Assembly (NCBI GenBank): GCA_003220195.1
Contig: QHRT01000372.1
Location: forward strand, 1-8,803
Origin: Candidatus Rokuibacteriota bacterium
GTDB lineage: Bacteria > Methylomirabilota > Methylomirabilia > Rokubacteriales > CSP1-6
Direction of reading: 5' to 3'
DNA length: 8,803 nt
Translations under genes and position numbers: made by a program
The notes under the pieces: generated by a model
The model's database searches: none
What the model was told of the DNA's origin: nothing
The model's input: only the letters and a program-made list of their open reading frames with translations
Shown: positions 1 through 5,501 of the stretch, one piece after another
How positions within the stretch are numbered: the stretch's first letter is position 1
Layout: every line of letters starts with the position of its first letter

Positions 1-23
1 TCCGATTCTCGCCCCGGACAACG

Positions 24-61
24 GCCCGGGGGGCGACGGCCGACCGCCGCGCCCCCCGGGC
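24..61 (-). terminator. GC-rich hairpin after the CHRD-like gene
   Basis: An 11-bp perfect inverted repeat (arms 24-34 and 51-61, core CCCGGGGGGC/GCCCCCCGGG, 16-nt loop) lies 7 bp beyond the stop codon of the CHRD-like gene on the minus strand. Position and stability fit a transcription terminator. No T-tract follows in the direction of transcription, so it may instead be an RNA-stabilising 3' hairpin. Confidence 0.5.
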
Positions 62-68
62 GAACGCG

Positions 69-408
69 TTACTCCTTGATGTTCCCGCAGAAGACGTACG
101 TCTTCGCCTCCTGCGCCGACTTGTGGCCGTTGATCGCGTAGCCGTGCGTGAGGTCGTCGAGTGACGCGTTCACGGTCGTCTCGGACTTGCCGCCGACGAC
201 TGGCGACAGCGGGTACGCGGGCTTCGGACCGAGCTTGTCGCAGGTCCCCTTGTGGATGTGCACCGGCTGCTGGGTCGAAGGCGCTCCCTCGACGTTCAAC
301 ACGACCTTCGTCTGTTGATCGCCACTCTGCCCGCACCGCCGCCACGCCGCCGATCACCACGAACACCGCCACCGCGATGGAAACGAGTCTCTGGATCGTC
401 ACCGCCAT
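69..408 (-). pseudogene. Small secreted CHRD-like protein, frameshifted after the signal peptide
   Basis: The mature part (69 to about 329) has a HIHKGTC motif, a YAINGHKS motif and a C-terminal YVFCGNI. This pattern is seen in small secreted proteins often annotated as CHRD-domain or hypothetical; their function is unknown, and a metal role for the HxH is only a guess. In this frame there is a stop at 354-356 and no good start; only a GTG at 302 without convincing context. In another frame, an ATG at 406-408 with AAGGGGG seven bases upstream begins a clean signal peptide (MAVTIQRLVSIAVAVFVVIG, then GVAAVRA). One surplus base, for example in the GGG run at 330-332, separates the two frames; removing it gives about 112 aa. 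It lies 91 bp after the cytochrome c gene on the same strand. The break may be real decay or a sequencing error. Confidence 0.7.
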
Positions 409-426
409 CGTGAATCCCCCTTCGTT

Positions 427-470
427 CGATGAAACCATCGACGTTCGTCGCCATCATTGGCGACAGAACG
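427..470 (-). promoter_or_regulatory. Two consecutive hairpins in the leader of the CHRD-like gene
   Basis: Arms 442-453 and 458-470 form a 12-bp stem (CGTTCGTCGCCA with TGGCGAC, a bulged A at 465, and GAACG) around a TCAT loop. A second hairpin, CGATG-AAAC-CATCG, occupies 427-440. Both lie between the cytochrome c stop (500) and the CHRD-like ATG (408), and the second ends about five bases before the Shine-Dalgarno (416-422). Possible roles are terminator of the cytochrome gene, attenuator, or control of ribosome access. No T-tract follows the first hairpin. Confidence 0.45.
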
Positions 471-499
471 ATCGTATCACCGCGCTCGGGCCGGGGCGG

Positions 500-958
500 T
501 CACCGGCGCGTCATGAGGAATGCGACGAGATCGTCGATCTCCTCTCGCGTGAGCGTCTGCGCGAAGTCGGGCGGCATGACGCTCCGGCCCTCCGCCGTCC
601 GGTAGTTCGAGCCCGGAACGATGTAGGCGTTCGGCTCGACGATCGACTCCCTGATGTATCCGGCGGCATCCCGCGCCTTGCCGCGGTACTCGCGGGAGCG
701 GACGATCCGCGCCGCCTCGGTCGCGATGTTGCCGAGATTCGGACAGACGTCGCCGCCGGGCCATGGCGTCGTGATGTCGTGGCATGACGCGCACGCGAGC
801 TTCGCGAAGAGCTCGCCGCCTCGGGTGGCGTCGCCTCGGCGTGGCACGGTCTGGGCTGCGGCCTGGAACGACCCGGGCCGTTCCGCACCAAGGATGATCA
901 GCATCAGCGCCGGGAGCAGGATGAGCCGCCGCGCGCGACGATCGACAACCCGCCTCAT
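500..958 (-). CDS. Secreted or membrane-anchored monohaem cytochrome c
   Basis: This 152-aa protein is a class I-type c cytochrome that would carry one covalently bound haem in the periplasm and pass electrons between redox partners. Residues 1-36 form a basic N-terminus followed by a hydrophobic stretch (LILLPALMLIILG), a signal peptide or uncleaved anchor. CASCH at 56-60 is the haem-binding CxxCH. M128 in SVMPPDF is the likely distal ligand. The last helix (LTREEIDDLVAFLM) is typical of the fold. A third motif cysteine sits at C72 (GGDVCPNLG). The ATG at 958 has GGTGGAG about eight bases upstream. Its partner is not visible; no oxidase or dehydrogenase subunit is in the window. The downstream same-strand neighbour is the CHRD-like gene, and the upstream neighbour is divergent. 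The family is clear; the pathway is unknown. Confidence 0.92.
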   Translation of the reverse strand: MRRVVDRRARRLILLPALMLIILGAERPGSFQAAAQTVPRRGDATRGGELFAKLACASCHDITTPWPGGDVCPNLGNIATEAARIVRSREYRGKARDAAGYIRESIVEPNAYIVPGSNYRTAEGRSVMPPDFAQTLTREEIDDLVAFLMTRR

Positions 959-972
959 CGCACGGACTCCAC
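955..972 (-). other. Possible five-codon leader ORF overlapping the cytochrome start
   Basis: On the minus strand a perfect AGGAGG (979-984) sits six bases before a GTG at 970-972. That GTG opens a five-codon reading frame (V-E-S-V-R) whose TGA overlaps the cytochrome ATG as ATGA. The arrangement could couple translation of the cytochrome to a leader, or the AGGAGG may simply help recruit ribosomes. Such short overlaps also arise by chance. Confidence 0.25.
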
Positions 973-1004
973 CTCGTGCCTCCTATTGTTTGCCGCAGCG
1001 GGCG

Positions 1005-1020
1005 TGGCACATCACTCGCA
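1005..1020 (+). promoter_or_regulatory. Sigma-54-type promoter candidate
   Basis: TGGCAC, five bases, then TCGCA matches the -24/-12 consensus TGGCAC-N5-TTGCA with one mismatch, and keeps the invariant GG and GC at the right spacing. Transcription would start near 1031, about 28 bases before the Shine-Dalgarno of the 1070-1483 gene. A looser match inside the cytochrome gene (TGGCAC at about 844) shows that partial matches occur by chance here. Confidence 0.3.
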
Positions 1021-1058
1021 TTCCCCCATGTCGGTCGACGAGGAGTCCGCGCGCGCGT

Positions 1059-1064
1059 GGAGGG
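1059..1064 (+). promoter_or_regulatory. Ribosome binding site deciding the start at 1070
   Basis: GGAGGG lies five bases before ATG 1070. The in-frame upstream candidates (TTG 986 and ATG 1028) lack comparable sites, so the shorter start is preferred. Confidence 0.65.
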
Positions 1065-1069
1065 ACAGC

Positions 1070-1483
1070 ATGGACGGCGATCAGGGTCACAGCACGACGA
1101 CTCGCGAGATCGGCGGTGAGGGACGTGTGTCGCAGATCCGGGCGCGACTGCCGGGACAGGTGCGGCTCGAGCGGATCGACACCGCGCGAGCCCTGTACGG
1201 TCCGCTCTACGAGCGCCCGGAGATCGAGCGCAGGATCGGCGAAACGCTGCCCTTTCGCTGGGGTCGACCGCGCACGGCGACGCTCGAGCCGATCGAGTCG
1301 TACGACGCCGGAGTGATTCCGGACGATGCCCTGCTGAAGTTCGACGATGCCGAGCGGACCGGACTCTTCTCGGCCTTCGTCGTCGCCACGCCGGCGTACG
1401 GGAAGCACCGGGACGTCGATCCGTGGCTGATGGGCGTGGTGTCGGGAACCGAGCTCTATGCCGTGATCGCGCGATGGGGGTGA
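1070..1483 (+). CDS. Hypothetical soluble protein, 137 aa
   Basis: I do not recognise this protein. It has no signal peptide, membrane helix or cysteine. It is charged and looks globular: an N-terminal polar stretch (1-20), a central part with the sequence ALYGPLYERPEIERRIGETL (41-60), and a C-terminal part rich in hydrophobic strands (SAFVVATPAYG, WLMGVVSGTELYAVIARWG). Strong third-position GC and sensible amino-acid composition argue for a real gene, and it is not the antisense shadow of a better candidate. The start is set by GGAGGG five bases upstream; the frame stays open back to TTG 986. It is divergent from the cytochrome gene and convergent with the histidine kinase, so it is probably transcribed alone, perhaps from the sigma-54-like site at 1005. 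Confidence 0.7.
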   Translation: MDGDQGHSTTTREIGGEGRVSQIRARLPGQVRLERIDTARALYGPLYERPEIERRIGETLPFRWGRPRTATLEPIESYDAGVIPDDALLKFDDAERTGLFSAFVVATPAYGKHRDVDPWLMGVVSGTELYAVIARWG

Positions 1484-1488
1484 ACGGC

Positions 1489-1505
1489 GCTGCACGCTGT
1501 GCAGC
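1489..1505. terminator. Hairpin between convergent genes
   Basis: GCTGCAC-GCT-GTGCAGC is a perfect 7-bp stem with a 3-nt loop. It fills the 28-bp gap between the ends of the 137-aa gene (1483) and the kinase gene (1512), so it could terminate both. There is no T-tract on either side. Confidence 0.5.
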
Positions 1506-1511
1506 ACTCCG

Positions 1512-3482
1512 TCACTCCTGAACGATGCGCGCGAGCTCCGCGTCGTCGACCGGTTTGACCAGGTGCGCGTCGAAGCCGGCATCCGCCGAGCGGCGGCGAT
1601 CCTCCGCTTGCCCGTACCCGGTGACCGCGACGAGCCGGTCGCGGTGACCCGCGGCCCGGAGGCGCCGCGCGACCTCGTACCCGTCGAGGCCCGGCAGTCC
1701 GAGGTCGATGAGCGCGACGTCGGGACGGAGCCGGAGCGCCGCCTCGAGGCCTCGCTCGCCGTCCGCGGCTTCGTGCACGTCGTGTCCCACGATGCTGAGC
1801 GCGGTGCGCAGCATGTCGCGCACGTCGTCGTTGTCCTCCACGATGAGGATGCGACGCCGTGCCGCCGTCCCGTCCGTCGAGGGCGCGGGGCTCCGGACCG
1901 ACGGCGGCTCCACGCGTGGAAGCCGGACGAGGAACTCCGCGCCGGTTCCCGGCCCCGCGCTCCGCGCCTCGACGCCCCCGCCGTGCTGCTCCACCAGGCG
2001 CTTCACCAGCGTGAGTCCGATGCCGAGGCCGCCTTGCCGGCGATCCAGTGGACGCTCGCCCTGCGTGAAGAGGTCGAAGACGCGCGGCAAGAGCTCGGCG
2101 GCGATGCCGATGCCCGTGTCCGTGACGCGCAAGACCGCGTCGCGCTCGTCGGGGCCGACGTGGACGCGGATCAGTCCGTCCTCCGGCGTGTACTTGATGG
2201 CGTTCGTCAGGAGATTGGTGATGACCTGGTGCAGCCGCGTCCGATCGGCGCTCACCCACACCGGGTTCACGGAGAGCTCCGTCCGGTGGTGGTCCAGCGC
2301 GCCCGCGGCGCGCAGCGCGGCCACCGCATGCACCGCGGTCTCGGCGACGTCCAGCTTTTGCGGCGCCAGCGCCGCCTTGCCGGTCATCACGCGAGTCAGG
2401 TCGAGCAGATCGTCCACCATGTGCGCCAGGTGGGACGCCTGCCTCTTGATGATGTCGCGGGCGCGCGTCGCCGTCGCGTCCTGGGCGCCCGTCTTGTGAA
2501 GGACGCTGACGGCGCTCACGATGGCGCCGAGCGGGTTGCGCAGCTCGTGGGCGAGCATGGCGAGGAACACGTCCTTCGCGTCGTTCGCCGCGCGCGCGTC
2601 GGCTTCGGCTCGCTCGGCCATCCGGAACAGGCGGGCGGCGTCGACCGCCAGCGCAATCCGGCTCGCGAGGTCCTCGGCCAGCGGCAGATCGGCGTCGGTG
2701 TAGCGCCGATCGGCGCGGGTCGAGACGAGCATGATCGCGCCGATGGTGACCTCGCGCGCCACGAGCGGCACCAGCATCATGGAGCGCGGTTGCAAGCGAT
2801 CCGTGACGAGCCGGCGATACGCCGGGTCCGTGATCATCGCCGCGAGGACCGCCGTGTCGAGGTCCGGGACGACGAGCGAACGGCCCTCGCCCAGGAGCGG
2901 AATCGCGGCGTGACTCGGCCCTGACCATTCCATCCGCGGCGCCACGCGCTCCAGCTCGTCGGCGAGCTGCTGGCGTTCCGGATCGGCGTACCGGATCTTG
3001 ATCCGATGCACCTGCCCGTCGCGGCGCGCGAGGTGGATGACGACCCAGTCGGTGAACGCCGGCACCAGAACGCTGGGCAGTTCGCCGAGCGTCCGCTCGT
3101 AGTCCCGCGACGATCCGAGGAGCTTGCTCGCGTCGGCGAGCAGCTTCGCGCGCTCCGCCGATCGCTCGGCTTCCCGCCGCGCCGCCTGCTCCCGGATCAG
3201 CTGCTCGCGTTGCGTCTCCGCGCGCGTCCGCGTCGAGACGTCACGGAGGGTGACGATGGTGAAGGCCGCGCCCTCGAACGTGAGCGGGCTCAGGATGACG
3301 TCGACCGGGAGTTCGCTTCCGTCCTTCTGTCGCGCGACGAGCTCCCCACCCGATCGGCGCTGGCTCTCCGGCACGAGGCGTTCGATCCGCGCGCCGGAGA
3401 GCTCGTCGCACGCGTACCCGAGCAGCGTTCTCGCCTGCGTATTGGCGAGCGCGATGAACCCCTTCGAGTCGACGACGACCAT
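1512..3482 (-). CDS. Hybrid sensor histidine kinase (PAS-GAF-HisKA-HATPase-REC)
   Basis: This kinase would autophosphorylate on histidine and pass the phosphate to its own receiver domain. Numbered from ATG 3482 (656 aa): PAS about 1-84 (MVVVDSKGFIALAN, then LRDVST); charged coiled coil 84-115; GAF about 116-285 (ending in MLVPLVAREVTIGAIMLVST and a helix); HisKA with AHELRNPL, phospho-acceptor H312; HATPase with N427 in NLLTNAIKYTP, DTGIGI 455-460 and GLGIGL 485-490; receiver about 544-654 with E549/D550, phospho-acceptor D593, T621 and K643. No membrane helix is present, so it is probably cytoplasmic. The start is doubtful: PAS-like sequence (LADFLEAAPDA) precedes this ATG, yet no ATG, GTG or TTG occurs in frame between it and a GTG at 3626, which lies deep in the upstream gene. 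The frame is open to 3680. No response regulator or HPt gene is nearby. Confidence 0.93.
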   Translation of the reverse strand: MVVVDSKGFIALANTQARTLLGYACDELSGARIERLVPESQRRSGGELVARQKDGSELPVDVILSPLTFEGAAFTIVTLRDVSTRTRAETQREQLIREQAARREAERSAERAKLLADASKLLGSSRDYERTLGELPSVLVPAFTDWVVIHLARRDGQVHRIKIRYADPERQQLADELERVAPRMEWSGPSHAAIPLLGEGRSLVVPDLDTAVLAAMITDPAYRRLVTDRLQPRSMMLVPLVAREVTIGAIMLVSTRADRRYTDADLPLAEDLASRIALAVDAARLFRMAERAEADARAANDAKDVFLAMLAHELRNPLGAIVSAVSVLHKTGAQDATATRARDIIKRQASHLAHMVDDLLDLTRVMTGKAALAPQKLDVAETAVHAVAALRAAGALDHHRTELSVNPVWVSADRTRLHQVITNLLTNAIKYTPEDGLIRVHVGPDERDAVLRVTDTGIGIAAELLPRVFDLFTQGERPLDRRQGGLGIGLTLVKRLVEQHGGGVEARSAGPGTGAEFLVRLPRVEPPSVRSPAPSTDGTAARRRILIVEDNDDVRDMLRTALSIVGHDVHEAADGERGLEAALRLRPDVALIDLGLPGLDGYEVARRLRAAGHRDRLVAVTGYGQAEDRRRSADAGFDAHLVKPVDDAELARIVQE

Positions 3483-3528
3483 CGCGTCGGGCGCCGCCTC
3501 GAGGAAGTCCGCGAGCGGCCCGGAGAAC

Positions 3529-4281
3529 TTAACGAGGCGTCTCCACGGCCGCCCACACTTCGACCCGCCGGTTCCTTTCCCAGCAGGATTCCGACCGTTC
3601 GTTGCAGAGAGGCCAGTTCCCGTCACCGTTCCCGACGCGAATGCGATTCGGCGGCACACCGCCGGCCACCAGCGCGTCACGGACGGTGCGGACGCGAGCC
3701 TGGGCGAGCGCGCGCTTCTCGGTCGTCAACTCCCGCTCGTCCAGGTATCCCTGCAGCCCGAGCGGAACGTCAGGATGATCGTTCGCCCACGTGACCAGCC
3801 TGGCCAGTTTCTCGTCGCACCGGGACAGCGGCTCCGATTTCCCCGACGCGAAGTGCAGCTTCTCGAGCGACGACCATTTGCCGGGAACCCCTGGAGGTCC
3901 GGGAGGGCCAGGAGGTCCGCGCGGACCGGGCGGGCCTGGTGGACCGGGAGGCCCGAGTGGGCCAGGAGGGCCAGGGGGACCCGGAGGACCGGGCGGGCCT
4001 GGAGATCCTGCCGGCCCGACGGGGGCGGCCCCGCCTGGCGCGGCGGCAGCCGCGGGACCTATCGGTCCGGCCGGACCCGGCGGCCCTGGAGGACCCGCGA
4101 GGCCGGGCGGCCCCGGGAAGATGATCTGCGGAGCCGGCGTGCATGGCCCGATCATTCCGGTGAACTGGGTGTAGCCGTCCTGGTACTGGTAGAGCGGGGG
4201 CCCGGAATATCCGACGCCACCCGCGCACCCGGCGAGGAGAACCGCGAGCGCGAGCGCTGCGACCCCTGTCGCGTGTCTCAT
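3529..4281 (-). CDS. Collagen-like lipoprotein with divergent OmpA C-terminal domain (second of pair)
   Basis: 250 aa. Signal peptide with lipobox LAGC (C19). A Tyr/Gln-rich linker (20-56) leads to a collagen-like stalk: seven Gly-X-Y triplets (57-77), an 11-residue Ala-rich interruption, and fifteen triplets (89-133), mostly GPP. An OmpA/Pal-type domain follows (about 136-244, ending NRRVEVW). D181 and R196 align with the peptidoglycan-contacting Asp and Arg of OmpA, but the usual GHxDxxG is GYLDERE and the first strand is LHFASGK rather than FDFDKS. C226 and C233 may form the disulphide seen in related domains. The protein probably sits lipid-anchored in the outer membrane and touches the cell wall. 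GGAGG six bases before ATG, and only 13 bp after the paralogue's stop, show co-transcription with it. The stop abuts the kinase gene. Confidence 0.93.
   Translation of the reverse strand: MRHATGVAALALAVLLAGCAGGVGYSGPPLYQYQDGYTQFTGMIGPCTPAPQIIFPGPPGLAGPPGPPGPAGPIGPAAAAAPGGAAPVGPAGSPGPPGPPGPPGPPGPLGPPGPPGPPGPRGPPGPPGPPGVPGKWSSLEKLHFASGKSEPLSRCDEKLARLVTWANDHPDVPLGLQGYLDERELTTEKRALAQARVRTVRDALVAGGVPPNRIRVGNGDGNWPLCNERSESCWERNRRVEVWAAVETPR
3880..4113 (-). repeat. Collagen-like Gly-X-Y coding repeat, second gene
   Basis: Nine-base periodicity (GGN CCN NNN) encodes 22 Gly-X-Y triplets with one Ala-rich break. Codon third bases vary, so the tract is not a perfect DNA repeat. It could still shift in length by slippage or recombine with the matching tract at 4643-4861. 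Confidence 0.85.
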
Positions 4282-4294
4282 GGCTCGCCTCCCG

Positions 4295-4954
4295 TCACTC
4301 GACTTTGCGGACGAAGACTTCGACCCGGCGGTTCTTCTGGAAGCAGGGCTCCGTGTCGTCCGAGCAGTTGCGCAATCTGTCGCCCTGCGCCCCGATTCGA
4401 ATCCTTTTCGCCGCCACGCCGGCGGCTTCGAGCGCCTGCCGGACGGTCTTCACGCGCCGATCGGAGAGCTTCATGTTGTACTGGTCAGTGCCGCGCGGAT
4501 CGGCATGACCCTCGAGCGCGATTTCCGCGGTCGGGTTCTGTTTCATGAACGTGACCACGTCATCGATCTTCGATTTTTCCGGCGCCGGAACGTTCGACTT
4601 GTCGAAGTCGAACAGCACGTCCCGGAACGACGTCCATTGGGCCGGAGCGCCCGCAACACCTTGCGGACCCGGGGGACCGGGAGGCCCGGCCTGTCCGGGA
4701 GGTCCGGCGACGCCGGGACCACCGGGAGATCCAGGGGATCCGGGAGGTCCTGGAGGTCCGGCGGGTCCGGGAGGTCCGGCCATGCCGGCAGCCGGACCCT
4801 GTGGGCCTGGCGTTCCGGGCGGACCAGGAGGACCGGCGGGTCCGGCCGGGCCCGGAGGACCAACGATCTTGAAGCCGGTGTCTCCACCGAGCGGGCGCGT
4901 CTGGCAGGCCGCCAGCAGAACGAGCACTGTTCCCAGCACAAGCAGACGTTTCAT
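4295..4954 (-). CDS. Collagen-like lipoprotein with OmpA C-terminal domain (first of pair)
   Basis: 219 aa. Signal peptide with lipobox LAAC (C17). Collagen-like stalk 32-104: eight Gly-X-Y triplets, a single extra Ala (56), then sixteen triplets. OmpA/Pal-type domain about 107-216 with the canonical strand VLFDFDKSNV, EGHADPRGTDQYN and NRRVEVF. D152 and R167 align with the Asp and Arg that hold diaminopimelate in OmpA, so binding to peptidoglycan is expected. C197 and C204 form a likely disulphide. The head resembles Pal, but a rigid triple-helical stalk between lipid anchor and head is not the Pal design; the stalk would favour trimers (inference). AAGGGGG six bases before ATG is a good ribosome site. 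It lies 51 bp after the 87-aa gene, with a hairpin in that gap, and 13 bp before its paralogue. Confidence 0.95.
   Translation of the reverse strand: MKRLLVLGTVLVLLAACQTRPLGGDTGFKIVGPPGPAGPAGPPGPPGTPGPQGPAAGMAGPPGPAGPPGPPGSPGSPGGPGVAGPPGQAGPPGPPGPQGVAGAPAQWTSFRDVLFDFDKSNVPAPEKSKIDDVVTFMKQNPTAEIALEGHADPRGTDQYNMKLSDRRVKTVRQALEAAGVAAKRIRIGAQGDRLRNCSDDTEPCFQKNRRVEVFVRKVE
4643..4861 (-). repeat. Collagen-like Gly-X-Y coding repeat, first gene
   Basis: Nine-base periodicity encodes 24 Gly-X-Y triplets interrupted by one extra Ala codon. X and Y are mostly Pro and Ala, with some Ser, Gln, Val and Thr. Compared with the second gene it has fewer GPP triplets and more varied ones. Confidence 0.85.
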
Positions 4955-4978
4955 GCCAAACCCCCTTTCAGAAACTTC

Positions 4979-5002
4979 GCGCCGCGATGCCGGGCGCGGC
5001 GC
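4979..5002 (-). terminator. Intercistronic hairpin between the 87-aa gene and the collagen pair
   Basis: GCGCCGCG and CGCGGCGC form a perfect 8-bp stem with an 8-nt loop, beginning four bases after the stop codon of the 87-aa gene. The following transcript reads GAAGTTTCTG, so the U-tract is weak. It may act as a partial terminator or an RNA-processing/stability element that lets the two halves of the cluster be expressed at different levels. Confidence 0.45.
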
Positions 5003-5005
5003 CTT

Positions 5006-5269
5006 CTACTTGCAGCCCTCCGGAAGCCTCTTCTTCACTTCCAGCTGATCCCCGACCTTCTTATCTTGAAGAACCTCCTTCGGCGCGTTGAATTCGTACG
5101 TCTGGCCGTCGCTGCCCTGGATCGTCAGCTTGCCCTGCGCCGTGTCGACCTTGACGACGCGGCCTTCCACCATGTGGGGAGTGCAGTCGGGTTTCGGTTG
5201 CGCCAGGACAGGGCCGCTCCACGCCACAAGCGTGATCGCGGCCAGCCCGATCGTCGGCAATGCTCTCAT
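5006..5269 (-). CDS. Small secreted protein, 87 aa
   Basis: A signal peptide (1-23, ending PVLA before Q24) exports a mature protein of 64 aa to the periplasm or beyond. The mature part reads as a small beta-strand domain (EGRVVKVDTAQGKLTIQGSD, then QTYEFNAPKEVLQDKKVGDQ and LEVKKRLPEGC), like the small secreted beta-barrel proteins of unknown function common in Gram-negative genomes. C29 and C86 bracket the domain and may pair. No metal-binding or catalytic signature is clear. GGGAG lies about seven bases before ATG 5269 and touches the TAG of the upstream lipoprotein gene (10-bp gap), so the two genes are almost certainly co-transcribed. Function unknown. Confidence 0.85.
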   Translation of the reverse strand: MRALPTIGLAAITLVAWSGPVLAQPKPDCTPHMVEGRVVKVDTAQGKLTIQGSDGQTYEFNAPKEVLQDKKVGDQLEVKKRLPEGCK

Positions 5270-5279
5270 CGGGGTCTCC

Positions 5280-5501
5280 CTACTTGTTGTGCTTGGTGAT
5301 GTCGTAGATCGCGCCGGCCGCTGCGCCGACGCCGACTCCGATCAATGCGCCTTTACCGGCCCCGTAGCCCGTACCCGCGCCGACCGCCGCGCCGGCACCG
5401 GCGCCGACGGCGGAGCCGGTCATGGTGCCGCAGCCGCTCGCTGTCACGACCAGCATCGCAAGAGAAATCATGCCAGCCGACCACCTCATCCTCGTCTGCA
5501 T
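5280..5501 (-). CDS. Glycine-zipper lipoprotein, 73 aa
   Basis: The start is ATG 5501, set by AGGAGG eight bases upstream; the frame is open further upstream (to 5609) but that sequence is not signal-like. Residues 1-24 are a lipoprotein signal (MISLAMLVVTASGC), with C24 the probable lipidated cysteine; Ala at -3 is a slightly poor lipobox. Residues 26-63 are a glycine zipper with many GxxxG spacings (GSAVGAGAGAAVGAG, GYGAGKGALIGVGVG), expected to form a tightly packed membrane-associated hairpin. Short proteins of this type are outer-membrane or periplasmic lipoproteins with no defined activity. It is the first gene of the minus-strand envelope cluster, with a 10-bp gap to the next. Confidence 0.85.
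   Translation of the reverse strand: MQTRMRWSAGMISLAMLVVTASGCGTMTGSAVGAGAGAAVGAGTGYGAGKGALIGVGVGAAAGAIYDITKHNK

Noticed and set aside
844..858. TGGCAC-N5-GGGC sigma-54-like match on the plus strand
   Set aside because: It lies inside the cytochrome gene with no plus-strand gene in suitable position and a poor -12 element.
1456..2928. Long minus-strand frame inside the histidine kinase
   Set aside because: It is an Arg/Gly/Pro/Ala-rich shadow of the kinase, which has all expected motifs in the correct frame.
3791..4174. Plus-strand frame with GGP-type collagen-like repeats
   Set aside because: The complement of GGN-CCN-CCN codons reads as GGN/CCN in one antisense frame, so it mirrors the minus-strand collagen gene automatically. 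It lacks a signal peptide and a partner domain.
4545..5048. Plus-strand Gly/Pro-rich frame opposite the first collagen gene
   Set aside because: Same antisense mirror effect. The minus-strand gene has a lipobox, Shine-Dalgarno and OmpA domain; this frame has none of these.
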